Positions 41,126 to 51,459 of a stretch of DNA of 64,000 nucleotides are shown here, piece after piece (the first letter of the stretch is position 1; every line of letters starts with the position of its first letter). The notes under the pieces were generated by a model. The model did not search any database, was not told the origin of the DNA, and saw nothing but the letters and a program-made list of their open reading frames with translations. Source of the stretch: Prevotella sp. (GTDB lineage: Bacteria > Bacteroidota > Bacteroidia > Bacteroidales > Bacteroidaceae); NCBI GenBank assembly GCA_022486815.1, contig JAKVJW010000015.1, forward strand, positions 1 through 64,000, in the 5' to 3' direction. Both the position numbers and the translations under genes were made by a program.

Positions 41126-42427
41126 TTATTTTACGGTAATCAAGAAATAATTCTTTTTTCCTCTTTGAACCAATAGATATTTGCCATCTATCAAATCCTC
41201 AGAGGTTATCAGACGGTCGAAAGCCTGTACCTTATCCTTATTCAGAGATACGCCACCACCCTTGACAAGTTTACGCATATCACTCTTACTCTGGAAGATC
41301 TCCATTCCTTCCCTGTTGAACAAGTCTATAGCAGCCTGCCCCAGATCATCTTTAGTCAACTCATAGTGAGGAACCCCCTTGAACACATCCAACAAAGTAG
41401 CCTCATCAAGTTGGGCCAAATCATCCTTAGTTGATTTACCGAACAAGATATTACTTGCTGCAACTGCCATCTGCAAATCCTCCTTCGAGTGAACCATTGT
41501 CGTAACTTCCTCAGCCAGTTTCTTCTGAAGGATACGTCGTCCCGGATCTTTGTGATGTTCAGCGATAAGAGCTTCTATAGTAGGACGATCCAGAGAAGTA
41601 AAGATCTTGATATATTTTTCTGCATCGACATCACTGACATTAAGCCAAAACTGATAGAAAGCGTATGGAGTAGTACGATTGCGGTCAAGCCAGACGTTTC
41701 CACTCTCCGTCTTCCCGAATTTCTTACCGTCAGCTTTTGTAATCAACGGACAGGTCAGGCAATAAGCCTGCGCCTCTGCTCCTAAAGTACGACGTATCAA
41801 TTCTGTACCTGTAGTCATATTACCCCACTGATCATTTCCACCCATCTGGAGTTTAACCCCTTTATGCTCATAAAGCCAAAGAAAGTCATATCCCTGGAGG
41901 AGCTGGTAAGTAAACTCCGTAAAGGACAATCCATCACGAGCTTCACCATTCAAGCGCTTCTGGACACTATCTTTGGCCATCATATAGTTAACCGTAATAT
42001 GTTTGCCTATATCCCGAACAAAATCAAGGAAGGAGAAATCCTTCATCCAATCATAATTATTGACCAATTCCGCCTTATTTGGTTCATTGCCGTCAAAATC
42101 AAGGAATTTAGAAACCTGCTTTTTTATACATTCCTGATTATGGTATAATATATCCGCATTCAGAAGATTACGTTCCTGGCTTTTACCAGAAGGATCCCCG
42201 ATCATTCCAGTAGCACCTCCAAGAAGCAGGTAAGGTTTATGACCACAAGCCTGGAGATGACGGAGCATCATAATACCACAGAGGTGTCCGATGTGCAGAG
42301 AATCTGCAGTAGGATCAGTACCCAGATAAGCAGATACGATTTCTTTCTGCAAGAATTCTTCAGTACCCGGCATAATCTGTGCCAACATTCCACGCCACTT
42401 TAATTCCTCAACAAAATTTTTTGCCAT
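41126..42427 (-). CDS. tyrS: Tyrosyl-tRNA synthetase
   Basis: A 433-residue class I synthetase that charges tRNA-Tyr. The HIGH motif is HIGH (45-48) within SLHIGHLCG, the KMSKS-like loop is KFGKT, and tyrosine-site residues occur around [26 protein letters not shown]-terminal S4-type RNA-binding domain ([13 protein letters not shown]) is present. The order DUF4271-hemD-rnpA-yidD-tyrS is usual in Bacteroidales. The gap of 160 bp to yidD allows for its own promoter. Confidence 0.97.
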   Translation of the reverse strand: MAKNFVEELKWRGMLAQIMPGTEEFLQKEIVSAYLGTDPTADSLHIGHLCGIMMLRHLQACGHKPYLLLGGATGMIGDPSGKSQERNLLNADILYHNQECIKKQVSKFLDFDGNEPNKAELVNNYDWMKDFSFLDFVRDIGKHITVNYMMAKDSVQKRLNGEARDGLSFTEFTYQLLQGYDFLWLYEHKGVKLQMGGNDQWGNMTTGTELIRRTLGAEAQAYCLTCPLITKADGKKFGKTESGNVWLDRNRTTPYAFYQFWLNVSDVDAEKYIKIFTSLDRPTIEALIAEHHKDPGRRILQKKLAEEVTTMVHSKEDLQMAVAASNILFGKSTKDDLAQLDEATLLDVFKGVPHYELTKDDLGQAAIDLFNREGMEIFQSKSDMRKLVKGGGVSLNKDKVQAFDRLITSEDLIDGKYLLVQRGKKNYFLITVK

Positions 42428-42587
42428 CGTATGATTCCTTTATATATATTTTAATTGTTGTTCAGAGCAACCTAAACAGAAAGTTCTGCATTATATCCCC
42501 CCAAAAGTTTCCTCAAAGACACAGATTACCATTTTCTTCCAATAGAAATATCGCGAGTTTTATCCGATTATCGCTATTGATATATAC

Positions 42588-42860
42588 TTATGGGACCGGG
42601 TCATAACCTGATCCTCCCCAAGGGTTGCAACGGAGGATCCTTCGTATAGACAGGTAAAGACCCTTAAAAGGCCCGTATTTCAATAAAGCCTGTCGAGTAT
42701 ATTCCGAGCATGTAGGTGTAAAACGACAACTAGGCGGAGTTAAAGGGGATATGAACCTCTGATAAAACAGAACCGGCAATACCAATACCCAAGTCATTAG
42801 TCTGAGTATCAGATGGAATAACATCTTCATCCCTCCAAGTATAGCCTTAAATATTTTCAT
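42588..42860 (-). CDS. yidD: YidD membrane-insertion efficiency factor
   Basis: A 90-residue protein with an N-terminal amphipathic or membrane helix and the family pattern [43 protein letters not shown]. YidD assists YidC-dependent insertion. The ATG overlaps the rnpA stop by 4 bp (ATGA). Confidence 0.96.
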   Translation of the reverse strand: MKIFKAILGGMKMLFHLILRLMTWVLVLPVLFYQRFISPLTPPSCRFTPTCSEYTRQALLKYGPFKGLYLSIRRILRCNPWGGSGYDPVP

Positions 42861-43255
42861 ATTCGTTCACTCATCCGCCGTAGTAAGGATATAACTTTTC
42901 TCTCTATTTCATCCGTTTCGTATAATTGTGAATCCTGCCAAAGGAATGCTATCATAACCTTGTCTTCAGGAATGGCAGACAAGGCATGAAGCAAGATTTG
43001 TTTGTTTTTACGGAAAGCTTCTCTAATCTGCCTCTTCACCCGGTTACGTTTGACAGCTCGTTTAAAACAACGCTTCGGGACGCTTACCAGTATCTCATCC
43101 TGCGGTTCTTCTGCAACACGTTCTGTTACCTGATACACGACTCGCAAAGGGAAAGCAGATAAGGAACAGCTGCTACCTCTCGAAAAGAGTCGATCTATAA
43201 GCAATTTGCTACATAGCCGCTCACTTTTACTAAATGTAAGCGATTCAGCAGACAT
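42857..43255 (-). CDS. rnpA: Ribonuclease P protein component
   Basis: A 132-residue basic protein that helps the RNase P RNA mature tRNA 5' ends. The RNR motif is [14 protein letters not shown]; the N-terminal [20 protein letters not shown] is the usual start of Bacteroidetes RnpA. It stands 7 bp after hemD and overlaps yidD. Confidence 0.96.
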   Translation of the reverse strand: MSAESLTFSKSERLCSKLLIDRLFSRGSSCSLSAFPLRVVYQVTERVAEEPQDEILVSVPKRCFKRAVKRNRVKRQIREAFRKNKQILLHALSAIPEDKVMIAFLWQDSQLYETDEIERKVISLLRRMSERI

Positions 43256-43262
43256 AAGGAAA

Positions 43263-44018
43263 CTATTTTTTCTTATTTTCTTTCTTCAAATAAGCATTTA
43301 AGGCACTGGTCATCGATGGATGATCAGCAGAAGGAGCCTGAAGATCCAAGCGAAAGCCCTCATCTATAACCGTTTTAGCTGTTGCCGGACCAAAAGCAGC
43401 AATGCGAATATCACCTTGAACAAGATTCGGAAAATTTTCCTTCAATGCCTTCACACCAGTAGGGCTAAAGAATACGACCATATCGTAATCAAAATTCTTT
43501 TTCTCATCATCCGTAAAGTCATTACTTACTGTCCTGTACATCACGCACTCTGTATGATTCAATTTTTTGTCATCCAGTAAACTGGCAATCTTATCACTAT
43601 GGACACTACTCAACGGAACGAGAAACTTCTCTCCTTTATGTTTTGTCATCAGAGGTATAAGGTCATCTATCTTACCCGTATTACCGAAGAAGATCTTTCG
43701 CTTATGATACTGGACATACTTCTGAATATAAAGTGCTATTGTCTCTATCACACAGAAATATTTCATATCTTCAGGAATTGTAATCCGCATTTCCTTAGCC
43801 AGTTTGAAATAATTGTCAATAGCATGACGAGATGTAAACACTACAGCAGAATAATTCAACAAATTGATTTTCTGCTGACGGAATTCCCTTGAAGTGATGC
43901 CTTCAATTTTAAAGAATGGGCGAAACACGCACTCCACTTTAAATAATTTCTCTAAGTCATAGTAGGGAGACTTTTCGCTTGTTGGCCGAGGCTGAGAAAC
44001 CAGAATTTTCTTTATCAT
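43263..44018 (-). CDS. hemD: Uroporphyrinogen-III synthase
   Basis: A 251-residue enzyme closing hydroxymethylbilane to uroporphyrinogen III in heme and corrin synthesis. The HEM4 two-domain fold is seen through KILVSQPRPTSEKSPYYDL, SAVVFTSRHAIDNYF, VVFFSPTGVKALKENF and IAAFGPATAKTVIDEGF. HemD is poorly conserved, but these signs and the position fit. It lies 5 bp after the DUF4271 gene. No other heme genes are in the window. Confidence 0.9.
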   Translation of the reverse strand: MIKKILVSQPRPTSEKSPYYDLEKLFKVECVFRPFFKIEGITSREFRQQKINLLNYSAVVFTSRHAIDNYFKLAKEMRITIPEDMKYFCVIETIALYIQKYVQYHKRKIFFGNTGKIDDLIPLMTKHKGEKFLVPLSSVHSDKIASLLDDKKLNHTECVMYRTVSNDFTDDEKKNFDYDMVVFFSPTGVKALKENFPNLVQGDIRIAAFGPATAKTVIDEGFRLDLQAPSADHPSMTSALNAYLKKENKKK

Positions 44019-44023
44019 CTGTC

Positions 44024-45043
44024 CTAAAAAGTTATTTTCATATCATTGCCAATCATCTCCCAAATGCCCCACAGAACAAGCATGGGGATGATTTCAAGCA
44101 TACAAAAGTACAAAATATTTTGCAAAATGGCACTGATTCTTTGGTAAAAGATAATAAAGGCTTTATAAAAGGTGAATAATTTGAACAAAACTACCACAAT
44201 AACAGCATATATCAGACCTGTTTGGAGAGGTAATCTAAAATAAGCCAGCAGCATAATCATAGGAAAAAGCACTACTCCTTCAGCAGATACGAGAAAGAAA
44301 TAAGCGTGAAACCATTGCTCCATTTTCCTTTTATCAAAAAAGATCCAGTTGACAAACCAATATACCAAACCTTTTACCAGAAAATAAACTGCCAATACGC
44401 CTGTATAGATTCCTATAATCTTATATCTGGAGATCATGAACGTATCTCCAAACGTGGAACGTGTATATAAAAAGAAAGTCAGAGCAAAAAGCAGACAGGT
44501 CTGAAGGATAAAGAAAAACTGATACCTGAATTCATTAGAAGTTTCCGTCATGGCTGTCTGTCCCATTCGTGGCGGGAAAAAGAAATCCTTTGCCTGATGG
44601 AAAAAGAAAGAACGGCATTTGGAAAAAGCAACAGCAGCAAGTATAAAACATCCCAGCAATAACGCTGTAAGCAAATCATCGCCTGCTATGGAATAAGGAA
44701 TGGGGTCACCTACTACTCCTAATCTTCCTCCGGGCAGTTCAGGATGAAACATCGAATCTTTGGAAAAGAAAGATTCCTTATAATAGGTAGGCAAAATGAC
44801 ATTCTTAAAACTTCTCCCTGCCTGCTGTCCAGGAAGATGGAGTGTATCCGGCATGGTACTCCAATGTACGCTGGCCGGATGAATATTTCGCTGAATTGCA
44901 GAATCCTGTTGTTCTGGCGTAGCCCCATCGGGCAACCACTTCAGCACCTGAGCCGGTGTCAGTTGATGCGAAACCCCTCGATGTATATTACGAAAGCCAT
45001 GCATCGATGCGGAAGAGAGCGGCAAGGAATCTGCTACTGTCAT
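44024..45043 (-). CDS. DUF4271 polytopic membrane protein
   Basis: A 339-residue protein. The N-terminal 120 residues are soluble and variable; the rest has about seven membrane helices (from YSIAGDDLLTALLLGCFILA on), matching DUF4271 of Bacteroidetes. The function is unknown. It always seems to be next to hemD, rnpA and yidD in this group, which hints at a role in membrane biogenesis, but this is only context. It begins 3 bp after metK ends. Confidence 0.85.
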   Translation of the reverse strand: MTVADSLPLSSASMHGFRNIHRGVSHQLTPAQVLKWLPDGATPEQQDSAIQRNIHPASVHWSTMPDTLHLPGQQAGRSFKNVILPTYYKESFFSKDSMFHPELPGGRLGVVGDPIPYSIAGDDLLTALLLGCFILAAVAFSKCRSFFFHQAKDFFFPPRMGQTAMTETSNEFRYQFFFILQTCLLFALTFFLYTRSTFGDTFMISRYKIIGIYTGVLAVYFLVKGLVYWFVNWIFFDKRKMEQWFHAYFFLVSAEGVVLFPMIMLLAYFRLPLQTGLIYAVIVVVLFKLFTFYKAFIIFYQRISAILQNILYFCMLEIIPMLVLWGIWEMIGNDMKITF

Positions 45044-45046
45044 AAA

Positions 45047-46303
45047 TTATAATCCAAACTCCTTTTTAATTCTTTCTACTTGATCCAACTTTTCCCATGT
45101 AAAAAGTTCAACCTCAACGGTCTTCGGATCATGATAACGAGAAGTAAATACTTTCTTCACGATTTCATTTTTCCGCCCCATATGCCCATAGGAAGCCGTC
45201 TCAAGGTACATCGGCTGGCGGAGTTTCAATACACGCTCAATGACCTTTGGGCGGAGGTCATACATTTCAGAGATTTTCCTTGCGATCTCACCATCTGTCA
45301 TTTTCACATGATTCCTGCCATACGTATTCACATAGACACTCACCGGTTCTGCTACGCCAATAGCATAAGCTAACTGCACCAATATCTCATCAGCAACACC
45401 TGCAGCAACCAAATTCTTGGCAATGTAACGAGCTGCATAAGTAGCAGAGCGATCTACCTTCGAAGGATCTTTCCCAGAGAAAGAGCCTCCTCCATGAGCT
45501 CCCTTTCCGCCATAAGTATCTACGATAATCTTGCGCCCCGTCAATCCTGTATCTCCATGAGGACCGCCGATAACGAATTTACCGGTTGGATTAACAAAGT
45601 ATTTGATCTTATCATTAAAGAGTGCCAGCGTTTTTGCCCCACAACGTTTCTTAACTTCAGGTATCAGGATATGAAGAACATCATCCTTTATCTTTGCCAG
45701 CATGCGGGAATCATTTTTATCGAATTCATCATGCTGTGTAGAGACTACTATCGTATCGATATGCTGTGGAATATTATCATCACTATATTCTATCGTAACC
45801 TGACATTTCGAATCCGGCCGAAGATATGGCATCAACTTCCCCTCTTTCCGTATGTCTGCCAATGTCTTCATGATCAAATGTGCCAGATCAAGTGAGGCAG
45901 GCATATAATTTTCAGTTTCATTAGTAGCATACCCGAACATCATCCCCTGATCACCGGCTCCCTGGTCATCTTCTTTATCGCGGATAACACCACGTGCAAT
46001 ATCAGGACTTTGCTCATGAATCGCAGAGAGAAAACCACAAGAATCGCCATCAAACTGATATTCAGATTTTGTATATCCGATACGTTTGATTTGCTTACGC
46101 GTAACTGTTTGTAAATCAATATAAGTTTTCGAACTTACTTCTCCCATAACAATGACCTGACCCGTAGTGACAAAGGTCTCAATGGCACAGCGCGCATTCT
46201 TATCAAAAACGAGAAATTGATCGAGCAAAGCATCAGAAATCTGATCACACACCTTGTCTGGATGTCCTTCAGAGACTGATTCTGATGAAAATAAGTATGA
46301 CAT
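45047..46303 (-). CDS. metK: S-adenosylmethionine synthetase
   Basis: A 418-residue enzyme making SAM from methionine and ATP. Signatures: SEGHPDKVCDQISDA, GAGDQGMMFGYA and GGGSFSGKDPSKVDRS. It is slightly longer than the E. coli enzyme, as usual in Bacteroidetes. The -7 box TAACTTTG at 46348-46341 on minus follows CTTG at 46371-46368 (19 bp spacing). It is first in the metK-DUF4271-hemD-rnpA-yidD run. Confidence 0.97.
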   Translation of the reverse strand: MSYLFSSESVSEGHPDKVCDQISDALLDQFLVFDKNARCAIETFVTTGQVIVMGEVSSKTYIDLQTVTRKQIKRIGYTKSEYQFDGDSCGFLSAIHEQSPDIARGVIRDKEDDQGAGDQGMMFGYATNETENYMPASLDLAHLIMKTLADIRKEGKLMPYLRPDSKCQVTIEYSDDNIPQHIDTIVVSTQHDEFDKNDSRMLAKIKDDVLHILIPEVKKRCGAKTLALFNDKIKYFVNPTGKFVIGGPHGDTGLTGRKIIVDTYGGKGAHGGGSFSGKDPSKVDRSATYAARYIAKNLVAAGVADEILVQLAYAIGVAEPVSVYVNTYGRNHVKMTDGEIARKISEMYDLRPKVIERVLKLRQPMYLETASYGHMGRKNEIVKKVFTSRYHDPKTVEVELFTWEKLDQVERIKKEFGL

Positions 46304-46340
46304 ATTTATCTCTAATATTATTCTGTTCTATTTAATTCTG

Positions 46341-46371
46341 CAAAGTTACTAATTTTCCGGATAATCCCAAG
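46341..46371 (-). promoter_or_regulatory. Candidate promoter of metK
   Basis: On minus, CTTG (46371-46368), 19 bp, TAACTTTG (46348-46341). The -7 box is perfect, the -33 one base off. No SAM riboswitch is recognised in the 38-base leader. Confidence 0.5.
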
Positions 46372-46465
46372 CTCTTTATTCCTTTTTAAGTTCAAATCTC
46401 CAACAATCTGTCATCAGCATCAAGAAGGCTATATAGTACAGAAATTCCAAAGCAGATATAGTAGA

Positions 46466-47401
46466 TTATTGATCCATTTTCCTGTCAGGATGTGAAAGCC
46501 GTTGGTTCCTTGGGTGATGCTCCAGAATTTCTCTTCTCAGATCTGATGTCTCAAGATGGGTATATATTTCAGTTGTCCCAATATCTTCATGTCCAAGCAT
46601 AGCCTGAATAGCACGCAGATCAGCCCCTCCTTTCAGTAATGCGGTGGCAAAGGAATGCCTGAGCGTATGTGGGGAAATCGTTTTTTGTATCCCAGCTTCA
46701 CGCGCCTGCTTCTTAATCATAATAAGAATCATGACACGAGTTAAATGATGTCCACGGCGATTCAAGAAGACATAACTTTCTTCACCAGGTTTTATATCCA
46801 TCTGACGACGATCATAAAACCAAAGATTCAGTTCTTTGATAGCAGTATCTGAAATAGGAATCAGCCGTTCCTTATTTCCTTTTCCTATCACTCTGACAAA
46901 CTTTTCATCCAGATACAAATTGGAAAGTTGCAGATTAACCAGTTCTGATACACGCAGGCCACAAGAAAACAAGACTTCAATAATAGCTTTATTGCGTTGC
47001 CCCTCCCACCTGCTGAGATCAATGGAAGCCTCCAGTTGATCTACCTCCTCAGTAGTCAGATATTCAGGCAGATGCTCACCCAGTTGAGGAGATTCCAGCA
47101 GTTCGGAAGGATCATCTTTCAGATAACCTTCCATTTGCAAATAATGATAGAAAGAGCGTACCCCACTCAATATCCGTGCCTGAGAACGAGGAGCTTCACC
47201 CATGTCATGTAAACCGGCCGAAAATTGCTCCAGATCTTCAAGTTGGGCGTCTACAGGATTTACCTTTCTCTTTTCCAAGAAATCAAGCAACAGGAGGACA
47301 TCCCGATGGTAAGCTTCTACCGTATTAGGGGAATAGCTTCTTTCGAGTTTAAGATATCTCTGATAGCCTTTCATCATCTCTAAAGAAAGATTCTTTTCCA
47401 T
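46466..47401 (-). CDS. xerD: Tyrosine recombinase XerD
   Basis: A 311-residue site-specific recombinase that resolves chromosome dimers at dif. The N-terminal SAM-like domain (YLKLERSYSPNTVEAYHRDV) is followed by the catalytic domain with Arg150, Lys174, His245, Arg248, His271 and Tyr280 (HTLRHSFATALL, GHEDIGTTEIYTHL), so complete. The start is ATG 47401; the TTG two codons before is unlikely. It is divergent from aroQ. It is a housekeeping enzyme, not a sign of an integrated element. Confidence 0.95.
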   Translation of the reverse strand: MEKNLSLEMMKGYQRYLKLERSYSPNTVEAYHRDVLLLLDFLEKRKVNPVDAQLEDLEQFSAGLHDMGEAPRSQARILSGVRSFYHYLQMEGYLKDDPSELLESPQLGEHLPEYLTTEEVDQLEASIDLSRWEGQRNKAIIEVLFSCGLRVSELVNLQLSNLYLDEKFVRVIGKGNKERLIPISDTAIKELNLWFYDRRQMDIKPGEESYVFLNRRGHHLTRVMILIMIKKQAREAGIQKTISPHTLRHSFATALLKGGADLRAIQAMLGHEDIGTTEIYTHLETSDLRREILEHHPRNQRLSHPDRKMDQ

Positions 47402-47510
47402 TTCCAAACTTCAATAGTTTTTATCTCCCCGACTGATCATTTCAGGATTTTTCACTATATTTGCAGTCTAAGATTCTTTTTATGAACAAAGATACAATTT
47501 ATTTTTGAAT

Positions 47511-47939
47511 ATGAAGATACAAATCATCAATGGTCCCAATTTAAATCTCTTAGGCATAAGAGAACCCGGAATCTACGGGCATAACTCCTTTGAGAGTTAT
47601 CTGCCGGAACTTAAGGCAAAATATCCGGAGATCCAGATAGACTATTATCAAAGCAATATTGAAGGAGAGTTGATCGACAAGATGCAGGATACAGGATTCT
47701 CCTACGATGGCATCATACTCAACGCTGGTGCCTATACGCATACCAGTATTGCCTTGCAGGACTGCATCCGCAGCCTGAAATGCCCAGTCATTGAGGTGCA
47801 CATCTCAAATGTCTTTCAAAGAGAAGAGTATCGACACAAATCGATGATCAGTTGTGCATGCCTTGGAACTATCTGTGGCTTTGGCCTTTCCGGATATGAT
47901 CTGGCTATAGCCGGAATCATGTCTACTAAAGAAAAGTAA
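47511..47939 (+). CDS. aroQ: Type II 3-dehydroquinate dehydratase
   Basis: A 142-residue enzyme of the shikimate pathway, forming 3-dehydroshikimate. Active-site Tyr22 (REPGIYG), the substrate loop NAGAYTHTS and His97 (EVHISN) are in place. Start ATG 47511 (MKIQIINGPNLNLLG). The -7 box TATATTTG lies at 47456-47463; the -33 box is unclear. A methyltransferase gene follows 45 bp later. Confidence 0.97.
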   Translation: MKIQIINGPNLNLLGIREPGIYGHNSFESYLPELKAKYPEIQIDYYQSNIEGELIDKMQDTGFSYDGIILNAGAYTHTSIALQDCIRSLKCPVIEVHISNVFQREEYRHKSMISCACLGTICGFGLSGYDLAIAGIMSTKEK

Positions 47940-47984
47940 TATTCTTCGCATAATAACACCATCAAGATCTTTCTGCCTATCAAA

Positions 47985-48728
47985 ATGACAAGATTAAATC
48001 AGAAAGAAACTGCTCCATTTTCCAATCCCAATGATGAAATGCCAGAAGACTATCTTCTGGACCAATACATTCAGGAGCACAGTGAACCTGAGGGTGATTA
48101 CCTTTATCGTCTCTGGCGTGCAACGAATATCCATACTCTACATGGGAGGATGGCAAGCGGGTACCTGCAAGGGAGGATGCTGAAAATGTTTGTCAAGATG
48201 ATCCGTCCAAAAAACATTCTCGAGGTCGGAACATTCAGCGGTTATAGTGCAATCTGCATGGCAGAAGGGCTTTCGAGAGATGGAATGGTATATACCTTCG
48301 AGATCAATGACGAGATAGAAGATTTTACCCGCCCATGGATAGAAAACTCTCCGGTAGCTGACAAAATCTATTTTCGTATTGGAGACGCAAATATAGAAGC
48401 TCCCAAACTGGGAGTCATCTTTGACATGGCCTTCATTGACGGTGACAAACGCACCTATATTGAAACATACGATACAATTATGAACCTTCTCCGCCCTGGA
48501 GGTTTTATCCTTGCGGACAACACTCTTTGGGATGGACATGTTATCGACCCACGATACGAAAAAGATGCACAGACCACAGGCATCCGTCACTTCAACGATT
48601 ATGTCGCAGCGGATCATCGTACGAAAGAGGTCATTCTCCCCATCAGAGACGGACTGACAATAATCCAGAAAACACAGGATTTGTCTGATCAGCCCAATAG
48701 TTTCTTACTCAAATACCTTACCGGATAA
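47985..48728 (+). CDS. SAM-dependent O-methyltransferase
   Basis: A 247-residue class I methyltransferase of the catechol/caffeoyl-CoA type. The SAM site LEVGTFSGYSAICMA and acidic loop are clear, FIDGDKRTYIETYDTI and DNTLWDGHVI carry the metal ligands (Asp, Asp-Asn). Substrate unknown. It is co-directional with aroQ and ends with a 40-bp tail-to-tail overlap with the permease gene. Confidence 0.9.
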   Translation: MTRLNQKETAPFSNPNDEMPEDYLLDQYIQEHSEPEGDYLYRLWRATNIHTLHGRMASGYLQGRMLKMFVKMIRPKNILEVGTFSGYSAICMAEGLSRDGMVYTFEINDEIEDFTRPWIENSPVADKIYFRIGDANIEAPKLGVIFDMAFIDGDKRTYIETYDTIMNLLRPGGFILADNTLWDGHVIDPRYEKDAQTTGIRHFNDYVAADHRTKEVILPIRDGLTIIQKTQDLSDQPNSFLLKYLTG

Positions 48729-49918
48729 TATACTGCAAGCCATCCTACTGCGATTACAGTCAGGAAGACCAAAAAGATATCCGTATAATGAACACTTACG
48801 GGATAAGCATCTACGATGAATGAACCGGCAGATTGCCCGAGTGAAACAAAACCATAAGTCTGTTGCAACCAGCAAAGGAGCAAACCGAGTCCAATTCCTA
48901 CAATTGCACCAATAATAGAGATCAATCTGCCTTCAAAAAGGAAGACACGTACGATCTGCTTGTCATTTGCTCCAAGATTACGTAAAGTAACGACATCTTC
49001 TTTTTTATCAATAATCAACATGGATAAAGAACCGATGATGTTAAAACAAGCCACGACAAGAATGAATGTCAGGAAAAGATAGGCCATCAATTTCTCTACG
49101 GTCATAATCTTGAAAGTATCATCTTGCTGTTCAAAACGGTCAAGGACTCGGTATTTTTTCCCAGCAATTTTCTGCATATCCTTCTTTACTGCTTCAAGAT
49201 CAGAATTCTGTTTCAATCGAAGTTCCAATGCAGAAAGCATTCCCTGCTGACAGAACATATTACGGGCAAAGGCAATAGAAGTTAAAATATAATTATTGTC
49301 ATACTTTGCCTGCTTCACAGAGAATACTACACCCGGTGAAATAATAGAATCAACTACAAATCCACTGGCAGGATTCATCATATCCAACTGTCCATCTTTT
49401 ATCGGGGCATAAATTTTCATATAGCCGTCCCAGTCAGCCCCGGCATCTAGTTGCTGAGCAAGTTGTATACCTAATATACCATATTGCAAGTTTGCAGCAT
49501 GAAGTTCAAAAGTGCCATTGCCATAAAGAATATCAGTAATATGGGATAACTGCGGGAAATTATCTTCCACTCCTTTGATGGTTACCATGGCCTGCTTATT
49601 ATGATAGATTGCAAGTGCATGATCTTCCACACATTCAGTAGACACCTCAACTTGTGGGAGTTTACGGATCTGAGTGAGAACAGGATCATCAGCGGGAGCC
49701 GTTTTCCCCATCACAGGAACAACTTCCAACTGAGGGTCGAAGTTAGTAAACAACGATGCCACAAGGTCATGGAAACCATTGAACACGCTCAGAACGATAA
49801 CCATAGCCATTGTAGCTACTGCTACTCCCAAGACACTGATAGCACTGATAACATTTATGGCATGAGTACTCTTCTTTGAGAAAAGATATCTTCGAGCTAT
49901 GAAAAAAGGAAAATTCAT
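48689..49918 (-). CDS. LolC/LolE-type ABC transporter permease
   Basis: A 409-residue inner-membrane protein of the FtsX/MacB permease type. One N-terminal helix (INVISAISVLGVAVATMAMVI), a large periplasmic domain, then three helices near the C-terminus (MAYLFLTFILVVACFNIIGS, ISIIGAIVGIGLGLLLCWLQ, and YFLVFLTVIAVGWLAVYYP-like). It resembles the permease that hands lipoproteins to the carrier LolA. No ATPase gene is adjacent. It begins 115 bp downstream of rbfA. Confidence 0.88.
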   Translation of the reverse strand: MNFPFFIARRYLFSKKSTHAINVISAISVLGVAVATMAMVIVLSVFNGFHDLVASLFTNFDPQLEVVPVMGKTAPADDPVLTQIRKLPQVEVSTECVEDHALAIYHNKQAMVTIKGVEDNFPQLSHITDILYGNGTFELHAANLQYGILGIQLAQQLDAGADWDGYMKIYAPIKDGQLDMMNPASGFVVDSIISPGVVFSVKQAKYDNNYILTSIAFARNMFCQQGMLSALELRLKQNSDLEAVKKDMQKIAGKKYRVLDRFEQQDDTFKIMTVEKLMAYLFLTFILVVACFNIIGSLSMLIIDKKEDVVTLRNLGANDKQIVRVFLFEGRLISIIGAIVGIGLGLLLCWLQQTYGFVSLGQSAGSFIVDAYPVSVHYTDIFLVFLTVIAVGWLAVYYPVRYLSKKLLG

Positions 49919-50032
49919 ACTGATAAATCAAGAACTGACCGGACAGCAACATATTCTCATAACAACAACTATGAATGACAGATTCATAAATCCTGCATGT
50001 AAAGCTACCCTTCGGACAATAAAACTCAATGA

Positions 50033-50371
50033 CTAATTTTTACTCAGGATTTGATCAATATGCTGTTGATAATCCAGCGTATCATCAAGGAAGAAGCGTA
50101 ACTCCGGAATGATCCTCAATTGCTTACCGACACGCGTCCCCAGGTTAAAGCGAATCGTTTTTTCGTTTGCACGGATATTCTTCACGATTTCATCTGCCTT
50201 TTCAGAAGGAAAGATAGAAAGGTAAGCCGTGCAAATACTCATATCAGGACTGATCTTCGTATTCGTCACACTGATCAAGATACCATGTGCCCTTCGGGTC
50301 TGTTCTTGAAAAAGTGTTGCCAACTCCTTCTGAAGAAGTCTGGCTATACGGTTTTGTCTTGTTTCTCGCAT
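50033..50371 (-). CDS. rbfA: Ribosome-binding factor A
   Basis: A 112-residue KH-fold protein that matures the 30S subunit. Motifs: RQNRIARLLQKELATLFQ, ISVTNTKISPDMSICTAYLS and LRIIPELRFFLDDTLDYQQHID. The length and order are standard. It is 135 bp after murI and before the Lol-type permease, a common Bacteroidetes order. Confidence 0.95.
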   Translation of the reverse strand: MRETRQNRIARLLQKELATLFQEQTRRAHGILISVTNTKISPDMSICTAYLSIFPSEKADEIVKNIRANEKTIRFNLGTRVGKQLRIIPELRFFLDDTLDYQQHIDQILSKN

Positions 50372-50506
50372 AATATAATCTTTTTACTGATATTTACATT
50401 TAATAGAAATTCCACCCAAGGTAAGAAGAACAAGCATAATCTTATTCTTAACAGATATCCTTCTCAACAGGAATACGGTGTGTTCCGTTTTGACCGTCGG
50501 AAAGTA

Positions 50507-51346
50507 TTATTCCAGATCAATATGATTTACAGGAACCTCTTCTTTTAAGAAAATCTGAGCACTGTCTTTGAACTTTTCCGGATTTTCAGTAGTATAATAG
50601 AGACAAGTTCCCCGCTTCGTACACATCTGATCCATCTTCTGATGACGCTTCAGATAATCTACAAGACTTGTCGCCACATAATCTCCTTGCGGCACCAGAC
50701 GAACACTAGAATGAATATACTTCGAGATCTTCGGCATCAACAAAGGATAATGTGTACATCCTAAGATAATCGTATCAATCAAAGGATCCTGCTGCATCAG
50801 TTTGTCAATACGTCTTTTCACAAAATAGTCTGCACCGGGGCTATTAGCTTCCCCATATTCAATGAGAGGTACCCAGAAAGGACAAGCTACCCCCGTAACT
50901 TTAATATCAGGCCAGAACTTCTGTATTTCCAAATCATAACTATGACTGGCCACGGTTCCTTCAGTAGCCAGAAGTCCTACATGATTATTATGGGTAAGTG
51001 TGCCTATGATCTCTGCAGTCGGTCGTATAACGCCCAGGACCCTACGCTGCAGATCAATCCGGGGGAGGTCCTGCTGCTGGATTGTCCTGAGAGCTTTTGC
51101 CGATGCTGTATTGCAACCAATGATTATCAAGTGGCAGCCCATTTCGAATAGTTTGATGACAGCCTGACGGGTAAAGTTATATATCACATCGAAAGAACGG
51201 TTACCGTATGGAGCTCTTGCATTGTCTCCGAGATAGAGATAATCGTATTGCGGCATGGCCTGACGGATTCCATGCAGAACTGTCAATCCACCATAACCAG
51301 AATCGAATACCCCTATCGGACCAGGAGCGGAAGATAGATTCATCAT
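50507..51346 (-). CDS. murI: Glutamate racemase
   Basis: A 279-residue enzyme making D-glutamate for peptidoglycan. Catalytic cysteines are Cys78 (IGCNTASA) and Cys197 (LGCTHYP), with Asp15 in FDSGYGG. Complete. Either of two adjacent ATGs may start it. It follows the third ompH gene by 113 bp in the bamA-ompH-murI cluster, typical of Bacteroidales. Confidence 0.96.
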   Translation of the reverse strand: MMNLSSAPGPIGVFDSGYGGLTVLHGIRQAMPQYDYLYLGDNARAPYGNRSFDVIYNFTRQAVIKLFEMGCHLIIIGCNTASAKALRTIQQQDLPRIDLQRRVLGVIRPTAEIIGTLTHNNHVGLLATEGTVASHSYDLEIQKFWPDIKVTGVACPFWVPLIEYGEANSPGADYFVKRRIDKLMQQDPLIDTIILGCTHYPLLMPKISKYIHSSVRLVPQGDYVATSLVDYLKRHQKMDQMCTKRGTCLYYTTENPEKFKDSAQIFLKEEVPVNHIDLE

Positions 51347-51459
51347 ATATTATATCTAAGAGATTTCGAACTCTAACCTTTATTCATTTTCTCTGATGAA
51401 GGAAAGAGCGAACCCTCAATTTGTTAAGTTAACTTTCAGTCTATCAGCCACACATCAGA

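Noticed and set aside
45047-46400. SAM riboswitch upstream of metK
   Set aside because: The leader from the candidate promoter is only about 38 bases and shows no SAM aptamer structure.
46466-47401. Integrase of a mobile element
   Set aside because: Sequence and neighbourhood (divergent from aroQ, near metK) fit housekeeping XerD; no attachment repeats or phage genes are seen.
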